From Pseudomonas sp. Root71 (GTDB lineage: Bacteria > Pseudomonadota > Gammaproteobacteria > Pseudomonadales > Pseudomonadaceae): a stretch of 64,000 nucleotides of DNA. Below the pieces are notes generated by a model. It searched no databases, was not told the DNA's origin, and worked only from the letters and a program-made list of their open reading frames with translations. Positions 17,323 through 26,675 of the stretch are shown here, piece by piece (the first letter of the stretch is position 1; every line of letters begins with the position of its first letter). The translations under genes and the position numbers were made by a program. The DNA lies in assembly GCF_001429045.1 (NCBI RefSeq), contig NZ_LMHY01000003.1:85633-149632 (forward strand), read 5' to 3'.

Positions 17323-18015
17323 TCACCTCAGGCCGCAGAATCTGGCGATGGCTTCATAGGTTTGCGGCGTGCTGGCCAGCAGCGCGAATAGCACGAACCA
17401 AAGGCCCAGCAAGTAATGCCAATAAATGGCACAGAGCTCTACGCTGGCGCCAAGTTGCGCCAGTGGCACATGACGCAAGAATCTGGCGACGATCCAGCAC
17501 CAGGCGATCAGCCCGCCCAGCAGGTGGAGCCCATGCAGGCCCGTCAACAGGTAGAAGAAACTGTTGGCTGGATTGCTGGCGACAAAGTAGCCCCAGGCGA
17601 CAAATTGCTGCCAGACCCAGAATTGCCCCGCCAGAAAGGCAATGGCAAAGACACCCCCCAACGCAAAACCAATGACCGTTGCGCCCAGCCGAGCCTTGCG
17701 GGCGGCCATGCGCGAGCACTGCAGTGCGATGCAACTGATTACCAGAAAAGCCGAATTCAGCCAGAGCGGCCGGAGATTGCCTAACGGCGCCAAAGGCTCT
17801 GTCAGGGGTAGCCAGTCGACCATTTGAGAACGGGCGACAAAGGCGATCAGGAAAAGGAAGAATAACGAACTCACCACCACCAGAAACAAGCGCAGGCCTA
17901 CCCTTGCGGTTTGCCGTCTAACGGCATCCTCGGCGGCCTGATTACCCTCAGGGTCGCGGCTCCAACTGCCGCCGGGATCAGCGCCGCCGGCGTTTCTCAA
18001 TAGCAGCCTGTTCAT
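17323..18015 (-). CDS. coxO: cytochrome c oxidase subunit III-like (CoxO-like)
   Basis: A 230-residue membrane protein of subunit III type with the LTGLHGLHLLGG motif and the YWHYLLGLWFVLF end segment. It is more diverged than the following coxP product and has a charged 40-residue N-terminus. Its ATG overlaps the last codons of coxN by 4 bp, so the two are translationally coupled. Confidence 0.82.
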   Translation of the reverse strand: MNRLLLRNAGGADPGGSWSRDPEGNQAAEDAVRRQTARVGLRLFLVVVSSLFFLFLIAFVARSQMVDWLPLTEPLAPLGNLRPLWLNSAFLVISCIALQCSRMAARKARLGATVIGFALGGVFAIAFLAGQFWVWQQFVAWGYFVASNPANSFFYLLTGLHGLHLLGGLIAWCWIVARFLRHVPLAQLGASVELCAIYWHYLLGLWFVLFALLASTPQTYEAIARFCGLR

Positions 18016-19784
18016 GTCTTGATGTCCGCCCTGGTTCCGGCACTGAACTGCCGCATGTGCTCCAACTCCTCGGCGGAGACCGTTTGCGGCACGAAATCCT
18101 GCTCTATCCCCGGCACGCTGTAGTCATAGGCCCAGCGATGCACGACCGGCAATTTTTCTCCCCAGTTACCGTGTTTCGGCGGGGTGTCCGGCGTTTGCCA
18201 TTCCAGGCTGGCCGAACCCCAGGGATTACTGCCTGCCGGCTTGCCCTTGAATGCACTCCAGGCCATGTTGAACAGGAACAGCAACTGGGAAACGCCGACA
18301 GTCAACGCGACCACCGTAATGAAGGCATTCAAGTCTTGCGCGGACTGCGGGATGAACGCGTAGTTTTCATAGGCGTAGTAGCGACGTGGCATGCCCTGGA
18401 ATCCCAGGTAGTGCATGGGGAAAAAGATGGCGTAGGTACCCAGAAAAGTAATCCAGAAATGCAGCTTGCCCAGGGTGTCGTTCCACATGCGCCCGGTGAC
18501 TTTCGGGAACCAGTGATAAATGCCGCCGAACACCACCAGTACCGGTGCAACGCCCATGACCATATGAAAATGGGCCACGACGAAATAGGTGTCCGAGAGC
18601 GGGATGTCCACGATCACATTGCCGAGAAACAACCCGGTCAGGCCGCCGACCAGGAAGGTGACGATAAAGGCCAGGGCAAACAGCATCGGCACGGTCAAAT
18701 GGATGTCGCCGCGCCACAGGGTCAGTACCCAGTTATAGACTTTCAGCGCGGTCGGCACCGCGATGATCAAGGTGGTGACGGCGAAGAAAAAACCAAAGTA
18801 CGGGTTCATTCCGCTGACGTACATGTGGTGTGCCCAGACCACAAAGCTGAGTACGCCAATCGCAATAATGGCCCACACCATCATTCGGTAGCCGAAGATA
18901 TTTTTACGCGCATGGGTACTGATCAAGTCGGAGACCAGGCCAAACGCCGGGAGAGCAACGATGTAGACCTCCGGGTGGCCGAAGAACCAGAACAGGTGCT
19001 GGAACAATATCGGGCTGCCACCCTGGTGATCGAGCTGCTGCCCCAGCGAGATCATCGCCGGCATGAAGAAGCTGGTGCCCAACAGCTTGTCAAACAGCAT
19101 CATGACCGCACTGACAAATAACGCCGGGAAGGCCAGCAAGGCCATGATCGAGGCCATGAAGATGCCCCATACCGAGAGCGGCATGCGAAACAGGGTCATG
19201 CCGTGCGTGCGCGCCTGCAACACCGTGGTGACGTAGTTCAAGCCGCCCATGGTGGCCGCGACAATGAAAATCGCCAGTGAGACGAGCATCAGGACAATGC
19301 CCCACTCGACCCCCGGTGTCCCCTGGGTAATGGACTGAGGCGGATAAAGCGTCCAGCCGGAACCTGTGGGGCCGCCGGGGACAAAAAAACTGCTGAGCAA
19401 CACAACTACCGCCACCAGGTAAAACCAGTAGCTGAGCATGTTGACGTAGGGGAAGACCATGTCGCGGGCGCCCACCATCAGCGGGATCAGATAGTTGCCG
19501 AAGCCCCCCAGAAACAAGGCCGTGAGCAAGTAAATGACCATGATCATGCCGTGCATGGTCATCGCCTGATAGTAAGTACTGGCGTCCATGAACGCCAAAC
19601 TGCCGGGGAAGCCTATCTGCATGCGCATCAAGCCGGACAACACCAGAGCGATAAGACCCACGAAGATGGCCGTCAACGAATATTGAATGGCTATGACCTT
19701 GTGGTCCTGACTCCAGATGTATTTGGTCAGGAAACTTTTGGGCTCGTGCAGTGCTTCTGTTTCGGCTTGCTCCGCATAGGCCAT
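18012..19784 (-). CDS. coxN: cytochrome c oxidase subunit I (CoxN-like)
   Basis: A 590-residue subunit I with 12 or more helices. Key motifs: AMTMHGMIMV (low-spin haem ligand), WFFGHPEVYIVALP (CuB His and cross-linked Tyr), AHHMYVSG (CuB His pair), and VVAHFHMVMG (haem ligands). It reduces O2 and pumps protons. I chose ATG 19784 with AGGAGG upstream; the frame to 19874 adds a basic stretch. It is followed by two subunit III genes and a subunit IV gene. Confidence 0.93.
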   Translation of the reverse strand: MAYAEQAETEALHEPKSFLTKYIWSQDHKVIAIQYSLTAIFVGLIALVLSGLMRMQIGFPGSLAFMDASTYYQAMTMHGMIMVIYLLTALFLGGFGNYLIPLMVGARDMVFPYVNMLSYWFYLVAVVVLLSSFFVPGGPTGSGWTLYPPQSITQGTPGVEWGIVLMLVSLAIFIVAATMGGLNYVTTVLQARTHGMTLFRMPLSVWGIFMASIMALLAFPALFVSAVMMLFDKLLGTSFFMPAMISLGQQLDHQGGSPILFQHLFWFFGHPEVYIVALPAFGLVSDLISTHARKNIFGYRMMVWAIIAIGVLSFVVWAHHMYVSGMNPYFGFFFAVTTLIIAVPTALKVYNWVLTLWRGDIHLTVPMLFALAFIVTFLVGGLTGLFLGNVIVDIPLSDTYFVVAHFHMVMGVAPVLVVFGGIYHWFPKVTGRMWNDTLGKLHFWITFLGTYAIFFPMHYLGFQGMPRRYYAYENYAFIPQSAQDLNAFITVVALTVGVSQLLFLFNMAWSAFKGKPAGSNPWGSASLEWQTPDTPPKHGNWGEKLPVVHRWAYDYSVPGIEQDFVPQTVSAEELEHMRQFSAGTRADIKT

Positions 19785-19827
19785 CACGTCATCCTCCTGC
19801 CGAAGTTTCAGTGTATTGCTGGCTGCT

Positions 19828-21306
19828 TTACGGCGACTTCCCTGGCTGCGCGTTGTTCGCATCAGCGTCAGCATTCGCTTTGGATTTGATGAAAGCGATC
19901 AGTGCATTGAGCTCCTCGTCACTCGCAGCCAAGGTTGGCATGACGGCGGCATAGCCCTTGACGATTTTGGCATTGGGATGAAGAACCGAATCCTTGAGAT
20001 AGTCCTCATCGACCTTTACGCTCGTATCGTCGGCAAGGGTTTCCGTCTTGCCATACAGGCCCTGCCAGCCGGGGCCGACGCCCTTGTTGCCATCGACACT
20101 ATGGCAGGCCAGACAGCCGAGCGACCCGGCCAGCCGCTGCCCCTGCGCCACCAGGTCTTCACCCGGGCTCGACGCTTCGCCGGTCGAAGGTTCACCGTCT
20201 TGCCCCGCAGCACCCAGTGATTTGATCAGGGCGATGACGGCACCCAGTTCATCGTCCTTGAGAGTATAGGCCACCATGACCGGCGGGTAGCCCTGTACCA
20301 GTCGGGCCTTCGGATCGAGAATCGACTCTTTCAGGTAGGCCTCGTCGACCTGCACACTGGTGCCATCGGCAAGCTGTTCCGTGCGGCCGTACAGCCCCTT
20401 CCATCCCGGGCCGAGACTGGCACCGCCATCCTGGCTATGGCAGGCCTTGCAGCCGAGTTGCTCGACCAACTGCCGGCCTTTTTCCAGCACGCTGTCTCGA
20501 CCGGGTTTGGCAGTTGCCGTCAATGTCTGCGCAAACGTCGGTTGGCCTTTGAGCCATTGATCGAAGACGCCCTGCTCTTCCACGATCATATGGCCGCGCA
20601 TGTTGTAATGACCTACGCCACAGAATTCAGCGCAAAGGACTTCGTACTTTCCGGTTTTAGTTGGCGTAAACCAAAAGTACGACACCATTCCCGGCACCAT
20701 ATCCATCTTGCTGCGAATTTGCGGTACATAGAAATCGTGCAGGACATCTTTAGCCCGCAACAAGACTTTCACCGGCCGATCGAGCGGAAGGCGAACTTCA
20801 TTATTCATGACCAGCACATCGTCCTGCCCCGCAGGATCCTTGGGATCAACGCCGAGGGGATTGGCGGAGTCGACAAACTTGATATCCGACTTACCCAACT
20901 TCCCGTCCTGGCCGGGAAAACGAAAGGCCCACTGCCACTGCTGGGCGACCACTTCAAGGTCGTAAGCCTCTTTCGGCACCCGGATGAAATCGTTGTAGAC
21001 AACCAGGCCTGGGGCCAACATCCCGGCGATACCTACTGAAGTGATGATAATCAACCACAGTTCCAGCTTTTTATTTTCTGGCTGGTAGGCCGCCCTGGCA
21101 CCCTCCTTGTGCCGATACCGCATCACCGCGACCGCCATGAATACCGTGATGGCAATGAAAAATATGCCGCTGATGATCAGCGTGATGAACAGGGTGGTGT
21201 CTATGGACCCCCAGTTGGAAGCTGCCGGTGTCGCATGCCAAGGCGCAAGTATGTGGAATAGCACTGATGCAATAACGATTAGTATCAGGACAATTGCTAT
21301 TACCAT
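19828..21306 (-). CDS. coxM: cytochrome c oxidase subunit II with two fused cytochrome c domains
   Basis: A 492-residue fusion. Residues 1-110 hold the membrane helices, 110-245 the CuA domain with ligands His190, Cys225, Glu227, Cys229, His233 and Met236. Two cytochrome c domains follow: C-K-A-C-H at 286-290 with Met344 and C-L-A-C-H at 398-402 with Met456. The two haem domains are clearly alike (both contain GPGW-GLYG and a DE-YLK segment), so one arose by duplication. Electron entry would be through the c haems to CuA, as in caa3 oxidases. The AGAGGAA before ATG 21306 is very close to the start. Confidence 0.93.
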   Translation of the reverse strand: MVIAIVLILIVIASVLFHILAPWHATPAASNWGSIDTTLFITLIISGIFFIAITVFMAVAVMRYRHKEGARAAYQPENKKLELWLIIITSVGIAGMLAPGLVVYNDFIRVPKEAYDLEVVAQQWQWAFRFPGQDGKLGKSDIKFVDSANPLGVDPKDPAGQDDVLVMNNEVRLPLDRPVKVLLRAKDVLHDFYVPQIRSKMDMVPGMVSYFWFTPTKTGKYEVLCAEFCGVGHYNMRGHMIVEEQGVFDQWLKGQPTFAQTLTATAKPGRDSVLEKGRQLVEQLGCKACHSQDGGASLGPGWKGLYGRTEQLADGTSVQVDEAYLKESILDPKARLVQGYPPVMVAYTLKDDELGAVIALIKSLGAAGQDGEPSTGEASSPGEDLVAQGQRLAGSLGCLACHSVDGNKGVGPGWQGLYGKTETLADDTSVKVDEDYLKDSVLHPNAKIVKGYAAVMPTLAASDEELNALIAFIKSKANADADANNAQPGKSP

Positions 21307-21621
21307 TTCCTCTTCATCCTATTCCTGTTGTTCATTGGGTATGCAAAAGCATCGCCGCTGACTTCCAAGCAGGGCAGGCAAATGCCACCCGTCCGGGCGG
21401 CAAAGTCAGTAAGAAGTATAGAGCCCATCGGATGTACCGTGAGGTTGGCAGGCGAGGCCCGGCGACCGGCTATACTGAATTTCTGATGACGAACAGCAGA
21501 GATTGGCCAGAAGCGGCGCCAAAAATCGAACCCTGCCATTGAGTAGTCATCAAACATGAGTGATGGCATTGAGCAGGGACGATAGCTACAGAGTCCAGCA
21601 ATCCAAATGGGAGGTTTCGTC
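21307..21621. promoter_or_regulatory. divergent region coxM / small protein
   Basis: No gene is seen. TATACT near 21472, about 150 bp before the plus-strand gene, may be a -10 box. A short copy of the dispersed intergenic repeat core (GATTGGCCAGAAGCGGC) is at about 21501-21517. No FNR-type box is visible. Confidence 0.4.
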
Positions 21622-21960
21622 ATGAGTGCGCTGACGATCGAAGGCTGGTGCAAAACCGGCAACGCCCAAAAGTCCACCCCGATGGGGGAAGTCCATTTCT
21701 ACGTCGACGGACCTCTCCACCTCCGTCTTGAGGAGGCCGAAGAGCGCTTGCAGAAGACCCACGAGCGTGAAGCCATGGTCGATGTCGATATGGACTCGAT
21801 GGAGTTGATCATGCCCGAGGGATATGCCCCCTTGTCCGACTGCCAGATGCGTGTCTATCTGCAACACGAACGCGGACAGTTCCATCTGGTTGGACACCGA
21901 GCGAGTGACGGCAGCCTGATCTACACCAACGCAGTGTTGATTGATCAACTGCTTGAGTAG
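21622..21960 (+). CDS. small conserved protein of unknown function
   Basis: A 112-residue acidic, soluble protein from ATG 21622 with GGGAGG upstream. It is rich in Glu and Asp, with a predicted helix LRLEEAEERLQKTHERE in the middle, flanked by beta-rich parts. No known motif is recognised. It is divergent from the oxidase operon. Confidence 0.7.
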   Translation: MSALTIEGWCKTGNAQKSTPMGEVHFYVDGPLHLRLEEAEERLQKTHEREAMVDVDMDSMELIMPEGYAPLSDCQMRVYLQHERGQFHLVGHRASDGSLIYTNAVLIDQLLE

Positions 21961-21970
21961 CGGTTACGTG

Positions 21971-22000
21971 ATTCCCGGTATCGGAGTTTCTCCGCGGGAT
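21971..22000 (+). terminator. hairpin after the small protein gene
   Basis: ATTCCCG pairs imperfectly with CGGGAT, with an inner GGAG-TTT-CTCC hairpin. It starts 11 bp after the stop codon. No T-tract follows. Confidence 0.4.
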
Positions 22001-22507
22001 AATGTGCGGTACCGAAAACTCACGGGTCTTTTAAACACAATTCAGTGTGTTGCTTCGACCGGTTGAAACCCCAGACAGAAGCGGCCCTTCCCGTCCCGTT
22101 AAATCCACCTCGCCGCAGGGGCAAGTAGCCCCTGGCAAAAGCGATCGGTGAAACAGGGCCGCGATTCTCTCCATAAATGGGGTACTACACCCACCCGACC
22201 AGGTGTTTGCCACCAAAATTGAGGGATATTCCCCCCTTCCCCGTTCTCTCGCTTGAAGACCTCGCAATCAGCCTGTTAATTCATTTGAGTTTTTTCTTCG
22301 CCCTATTGAAATGGCTCATTAGTTGCACCACCCCTGATACCCGCAACAGCTGTCGTCCCGGACATCACGGAGGCGGCGGGGCTCGCCGGATCAGGCATGA
22401 CGCGAGGGGTGAAAAAATGAATCGAGCGACACCACCATGCAGTTCCATCGCCTTGTTGCCCAGGTCCAGCCTGTGGTGCGTATTCCACGCAAACGTGAGG
22501 ACGGGTG
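22001..22507. other. 500 bp without a convincing gene
   Basis: No open frame with a good start and family resemblance is seen. A frame at 22437-22508 (23 codons) ends in a TGATG overlap with the start of the following small ORF and could be a coupled leader peptide, but its own ribosome-binding site is poor. Confidence 0.5.
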
Positions 22508-22663
22508 ATGGCTTCCACTAATAGATCAATCGCTCGAATCACCAAGCGACCAATGGCCCTTTATAAGCAGCTCGCTGAGTTAGGCCTGATGTTTATTGCG
22601 TTGGTGATGACGCTGGCGTTGTCCGTTGTACTGGCGATGGAGTTCACCCTTGGAGTGTTTTGA
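22508..22663 (+). CDS. 51-aa single-helix membrane protein
   Basis: ATG 22508 is preceded by GAGG with a 7-base spacer. The product has a basic N-terminus (residues 1-20, several Arg and Lys) followed by one strong hydrophobic helix, L-M-F-I-A-L-V-M-T-L-A-L-S-V-V-L-A-M, and a short tail. The basic-inside pattern predicts an inner-membrane protein with a periplasmic C-terminus. It lies 76 bp before a second small membrane ORF. Not recognised. Confidence 0.55.
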   Translation: MASTNRSIARITKRPMALYKQLAELGLMFIALVMTLALSVVLAMEFTLGVF

Positions 22664-22738
22664 CAAGTTATTGCTCCTACGACGAGCGCCCGTTTTACCA
22701 GGCACCCATGTAAATGAAGCGACTATGGGAGGTGTGTC

Positions 22739-22834
22739 ATGTGGAATCAGCCTCTGATGATGGTGGCGATCTACTTTGCCATCACCCTCTGCTTCGGCTG
22801 GTTGTGGTCCGCAGCTACCTTGTATTGGTTTTGA
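22739..22834 (+). CDS. 31-aa single-helix membrane protein
   Basis: ATG 22739 has a near-perfect GGGAGG site six bases upstream, which is why I call so short a frame. The product M-W-N-Q-P-L-M-M-V-A-I-Y-F-A-I-T-L-C-F-G then W-L-W-S-A-A-T-L-Y-W-F is one membrane helix rich in Trp and aromatic residues. Size and pattern recall accessory subunits such as CydX or small oxidase subunits, but the sequence is not one I recognise. Confidence 0.55.
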   Translation: MWNQPLMMVAIYFAITLCFGWLWSAATLYWF

Positions 22835-22925
22835 CCCAATGGAAAAAATGAGTCACCACCTGATTTTATAAACACACATGGCCGGCAGCCATGCGTCGGC
22901 CAGGTGGAAACCGAAGGTCAAGCGG

Positions 22926-23852
22926 TCAAATGGCCCATGGGGGCGCAGGGGAAAACTTTGACTCGATCCATTGTTTGAACGCGACAACCACCGCGCCCGG
23001 AAACCTGGCCGATGGCCTGACCAGATAGACCCCACCGGCGGTATCCAATTGCCAGTCCGGAAGGACCTGCAACAGCCTCCCGGCAGCAATATCGCGCCTC
23101 ATCAACCAGTCACCTGCCCCCAATATTCCGGCATCGGCGCGGGCCGCTGCCAGTAATGACTCGCTGTCATTGGCCGTCAGGTTTCCTTTGGGAGAAACCG
23201 TCTGCAGCTCATTGCCGCGATGGAGTCTCCACTGGGGAAAAGACGCCAGGCCGCTGAAGCGAAGGCAGTTGTGCCGGATCAGGTCCTGTGGCGTTTCGGG
23301 CATGCCGTGTTGCCTGATGTAAGCAGGCGAGGCACAGAGTATCCGGCGATGGTCACTCAGTTTCCTGGCGATCAACCGGCTGTCTTCCAACTCTCCGATT
23401 CGGATCGCCGCATCAAAACCTTCATCGATGATGTCGACCAGACGCTCGCTGTAGTCTGCGAGGATCGAGACATGCGGATGAGCCTCGAGAAACTCCGGCA
23501 GCATCGGGCCAAGCCAACGCCTGCCCATGGCTGCCGGCAATGCAAGGCGCAAAGTACCGCGGATTTCGCTGGCGCCCTCGGACGCCTGCTGCTGCGCTTC
23601 ATTCATCAATTCGATGGCCGAGCGAAGGCGCTGCTCCAGCCTGGCACCTGTTTCAGTAATTCGAACCTGGCGGGTGGAGCGCTCCACGAGCCGAACGCCA
23701 AGGCGCTTTTCCATTGCGGCGAGGCGTTTCGAGACGACGGTTGGGTGTCGCTGCAATAGCCGGCCAGCCCCGACAAATGAGCCTTGCGAGGCCACGGCCA
23801 GAAACGCAGCGATTTCATCACTGTGCTGATTGTTCAGAACATCAAGATTCAT
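22926..23852 (-). CDS. LysR family regulator
   Basis: A 308-residue LysR-type regulator, with the helix-turn-helix at residues 10-55 (AAFLAVASQGSFVGAGRLLQRHPTVVSKRLAAMEKRLGVRLVER) and an effector domain of the CrgA-type group (A-I-R-I-G-E-L-E-D-S-R-L-I-A-R-K-L). The start overlaps the stop of the upstream oxidoreductase gene as ATGA, so the pair forms an operon with the regulator second. Confidence 0.88.
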   Translation of the reverse strand: MNLDVLNNQHSDEIAAFLAVASQGSFVGAGRLLQRHPTVVSKRLAAMEKRLGVRLVERSTRQVRITETGARLEQRLRSAIELMNEAQQQASEGASEIRGTLRLALPAAMGRRWLGPMLPEFLEAHPHVSILADYSERLVDIIDEGFDAAIRIGELEDSRLIARKLSDHRRILCASPAYIRQHGMPETPQDLIRHNCLRFSGLASFPQWRLHRGNELQTVSPKGNLTANDSESLLAAARADAGILGAGDWLMRRDIAAGRLLQVLPDWQLDTAGGVYLVRPSARFPGAVVVAFKQWIESKFSPAPPWAI

Positions 23853-24823
23853 GGTTTTAGAATGATCGCCCCCGATGAACGCCCCGACTCCAGGTCGGCA
23901 TGCGCCAATGCTGCGTCCGCCAGAGAGTAGCTTGCCCGGACCGAAGGTTTGATAATACCCGCACCGATGGCCGCCAACACATCCTGCGCTCGTTCCTGGT
24001 ACTCGGAGGCACTCGCGGTATGGGCTGCCAACGAAGGACGTGTGAGGAACAGCGAGCCTTTGGCATTGAGTGTCGACAACTCCACGGCTGACGGCGCACC
24101 TGATGAAGCGCCAAACGACACCATCAGCCCCCGTGGTCGCAAGCTATCCAGGGATGCCTGGAAAGAAACACGCCCTATCGGGTCATAGACGACGTCGACC
24201 ATTTTACCGTCGGTGATTCGAGCGACCTGGGAGGCCAGGCTGGCAGCATCGAACACCAGGACTTCATTGCACCCCGACGCCAGGGCTTTCTCGACACTGG
24301 CCTGCTTTGAAACCACGCCAATCACGGTGGCACCCAAGTGCTTGGCCCACGGCACCATGATTTCCCCCAGCCCTCCCGCCACACCGTAGAGCACAATGGT
24401 GGTGCCGGGCCCTACGGGATAGGTGGCTTTCAACAGGTACTGCGCAGTGATGCCCTTGAACATGACGGCTGCGGCATCTTCAAATGACAGCGAATCCGGA
24501 ATTTTGACCAGCCGCTCCGCCGGATAAAGCCGGGCCGAAGCGTAGGAGCCGATCGGACCGGTGGCATAAGCCACGCGATCCCCTGTTCGTACGTTGCTGA
24601 CACCCGCACCCACAGCGGCAACACGCCCCGCGCCTTCCAGCCCAAGCCCGGACGGCAAGGGAATGGGCACCGCTCCCTTGCGCTGGGTAACGTCGAGAAA
24701 GTTGACACCCACAGCCTCTTGCTCAAGCCATACCTCGCCCTGGCCTGGTGATTGTTCGCTCAGTGCCTCCAGGTTCAGTACTTCAGGGTTGCCGAACTGG
24801 TTAAACCGGATCGCAGATACCAT
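23849..24823 (-). CDS. zinc-type quinone oxidoreductase (NADPH:quinone reductase-like)
   Basis: A 324-residue member of the medium-chain dehydrogenase family without zinc-ligand Cys, as in QorA. The N-terminal domain has GVNFLDVTQRKGAVPIPLPSGLGLEGAG; the NADPH fold has G-V-A-G-G-L-G near residue 155. It reduces quinones or reactive enones. ATG 24823 has GGAG nine bases upstream; the Met at 24829 is an alternative. The adjacent LysR gene overlaps it by 4 bp. Confidence 0.85.
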   Translation of the reverse strand: MVSAIRFNQFGNPEVLNLEALSEQSPGQGEVWLEQEAVGVNFLDVTQRKGAVPIPLPSGLGLEGAGRVAAVGAGVSNVRTGDRVAYATGPIGSYASARLYPAERLVKIPDSLSFEDAAAVMFKGITAQYLLKATYPVGPGTTIVLYGVAGGLGEIMVPWAKHLGATVIGVVSKQASVEKALASGCNEVLVFDAASLASQVARITDGKMVDVVYDPIGRVSFQASLDSLRPRGLMVSFGASSGAPSAVELSTLNAKGSLFLTRPSLAAHTASASEYQERAQDVLAAIGAGIIKPSVRASYSLADAALAHADLESGRSSGAIILKP

Positions 24824-24929
24824 GGTCATTTCTCCATCAGTCAGAAGCCGTAATCAAATGAGTGGTCTCAGTGTGAGAACTGATCTGCTGATGAACAAGA
24901 CTGGGAAATTGCAGGACATTAATGCACTG

Positions 24930-24940
24930 ATTGCAGCAAT
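24930..24940. promoter_or_regulatory. palindrome in the divergent oxidoreductase / lipoprotein region
   Basis: ATTGC-A-GCAAT is a perfect 11-bp dyad 107 bp before the oxidoreductase start, fitting the T-N-A type site of LysR regulators. The rest of 24824-25155 holds no gene. Confidence 0.4.
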
Positions 24941-25155
24941 GTAATCGCCGATAGCGGACTATGCTCTGGGGACATCAACGTCAGTCGGGCTGGGTCTGGC
25001 TCTGCGACATGTCGGCGCAGCAGATCCAGTTCACAACGGTAATCAATTCTCCGGTCGGTTCGACAACGCTTCATTCATGCCATGAAGGGAAACATGACTT
25101 GGCGTTTCTATTTTTCAGTTGACTGAGCACGACTAAATCGTGGAGTGAACCCACC

Positions 25156-25833
25156 ATGTCCCTGGACCGTAAACTGTTTGTTGGCGTCGCACTGACATAC
25201 CTGCTACTCAGCGGTTGCACCTCCCAAGTCACTGAACGCGAGCAATATTCGGGCTTCCTGTCCAACTACAACAACCTGCAAGAAGTGACCACCGCCACGG
25301 GTGAGAAGGCAATGCGCTGGGTGAGCCCGTCGTGGAACCCGAATGCGTATGACACCATCGCGTTCAGAACGCTGGAGTTTTATCCCTCGCCCAAACCCAA
25401 CGAACAGGTCAATCAACAAACGCTGGCCGACTTGCAGGACTTCATGTCCAGGAAGGCCAAAATCGTACTGGGCCAGAAATACCAGAGGGTGTCTAACGCC
25501 GCCGCCGCACCAGCCAGGTCACGCCCCCTGATTCTTCGTGCGGCAATCACTGGCGTCAGCGCCTCGAACGAAGGCATGAAGTGGTATGAAGTGATGCCGA
25601 TTGCGGCCGTTGTCGGAGCGACACAGGCAGCTACCGGTCACCGGGATCAAGACACTAACCTATTCATTGAAGCCGAGTTCATTGACGCAAGAACCAATCA
25701 AACAATGGCCAAAGTGGTGCGTAAGGTATTCGGCAACCCGTTAGAGAACGAAAGTCAGAAAATCACCACCAAGGACTTTAAAGACGCTATCGAAAAACTG
25801 AATACCGATCTCTGGACGTTCATCCACAGCTGA
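25156..25833 (+). CDS. DUF3313-type outer-membrane lipoprotein
   Basis: A 225-residue lipoprotein. The signal peptide ends in the lipobox L-L-S-G-C (Cys21), and the residue after it is Thr, favouring outer-membrane sorting. The body resembles DUF3313 proteins, with GEKAMRWVSPS and a Gly/Ala turn in P-I-A-A-V-V-G-A-T-Q-A-A-T-G-H. ATG 25156 has GGAG ten bases upstream. Function unknown. Confidence 0.78.
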   Translation: MSLDRKLFVGVALTYLLLSGCTSQVTEREQYSGFLSNYNNLQEVTTATGEKAMRWVSPSWNPNAYDTIAFRTLEFYPSPKPNEQVNQQTLADLQDFMSRKAKIVLGQKYQRVSNAAAAPARSRPLILRAAITGVSASNEGMKWYEVMPIAAVVGATQAATGHRDQDTNLFIEAEFIDARTNQTMAKVVRKVFGNPLENESQKITTKDFKDAIEKLNTDLWTFIHS

Positions 25834-25939
25834 CCGCTAATAAACTTTCAGCTTCTTTCTCCCCTTGCGCCCTGCCAGCCGATGCGCGCCCCTGTATATG
25901 TTGAGGCGGCGATCCGACTTGCCCGCGAACACGACGACA

Positions 25940-26001
25940 CACTGGCTGCTTTGGGCCGGCAGTTGACGTTGATGACAGGCAACAATCGGCCAACAGCGGC
26001 C
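25940..26001. repeat. dispersed intergenic repeat
   Basis: Contains GGCTGCTTTGGGCCGGCAG and GACAGGCAACAATCGGCCAA. The second half nearly matches the copy at 27734-27764. It fills the spacer between convergent lipoprotein and SnoaL-like genes; nothing else is seen in 25834-26066. Confidence 0.55.
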
Positions 26002-26066
26002 CCTGACCACCGTGGGGAGTATAATTTCACCACGGTGGACTTATTCCCCCTTGGAATTTAACTAAG

Positions 26067-26492
26067 TTACTCGTAACTGATGATTCCGAGTTGCTTTGCC
26101 ATAAACAGTTCGTTCCGCTCAACGATCTCCTCGATCACTTTCCCCTCTTTGTTAAACCGAAAATACGTCAGAGCGGTCCAAGTCAAGCTCTTGCCTTCTA
26201 CGTTAAAGCCGTGCCATGTATTCGAGCCAGTAGCACAGTGCGTCAACGCGACTACAACAACGTCATCCGTGACAACTTCCTTGCTGAACGTAGTTTCAAT
26301 TGTTTTATATCGTTCGAGAACATTTTCGCTCAAGGCTCGCTTAAAGTTTTCCAAACCACCTATCGGAGCATCGCAGTCCGGTCGATGCACAACCACATTG
26401 ACATCGAAATACTCGGAAACCCGCTCAACATCCTTACCATCCACGCAGTATTTAAAGTAGTTCTTCACCGAATCTAGATTTTTGACACCCAT
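26067..26492 (-). CDS. SnoaL-like (NTF2-fold) protein
   Basis: A 141-residue protein from ATG 26492, with GAGGAG ten bases upstream. The NTF2-type order is clear: N-terminal helix SVKNYFKYCVDGKDVERVSEYFDVNVVVHRPD, then strands VVVVALTHCATGS, KSLTWTALTYFRFNKEGKVIEEIVERN. It may be a polyketide-cyclase-like enzyme or a small-molecule binder. It lies in a lower-GC patch with a divergent LysR gene, so a shared control is likely. The longer frame to 26564 has no upstream ribosome site. Confidence 0.75.
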   Translation of the reverse strand: MGVKNLDSVKNYFKYCVDGKDVERVSEYFDVNVVVHRPDCDAPIGGLENFKRALSENVLERYKTIETTFSKEVVTDDVVVVALTHCATGSNTWHGFNVEGKSLTWTALTYFRFNKEGKVIEEIVERNELFMAKQLGIISYE

Positions 26493-26675
26493 ACGACACT
26501 TACTCCTCTCAGATTGATAACAAGCAATACATCCCAAAGCTTTATAAAAGGCCGCCCCGCTCAAAAGGAGCCGTATACCAGAAGCGTTACATCAATTCGA
26601 ATAAGACCTTTTGCACACTTCACGAGTGATTAACTGGAACGACCCAGCGCGCCAGGTACATTCTAGGAGGGGTTA

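Noticed and set aside
22417..22521. 34-codon frame with GAGGGG upstream
   Set aside because: Product is Cys/Arg/Pro-rich without pattern and overlaps the start of the better 51-codon ORF.
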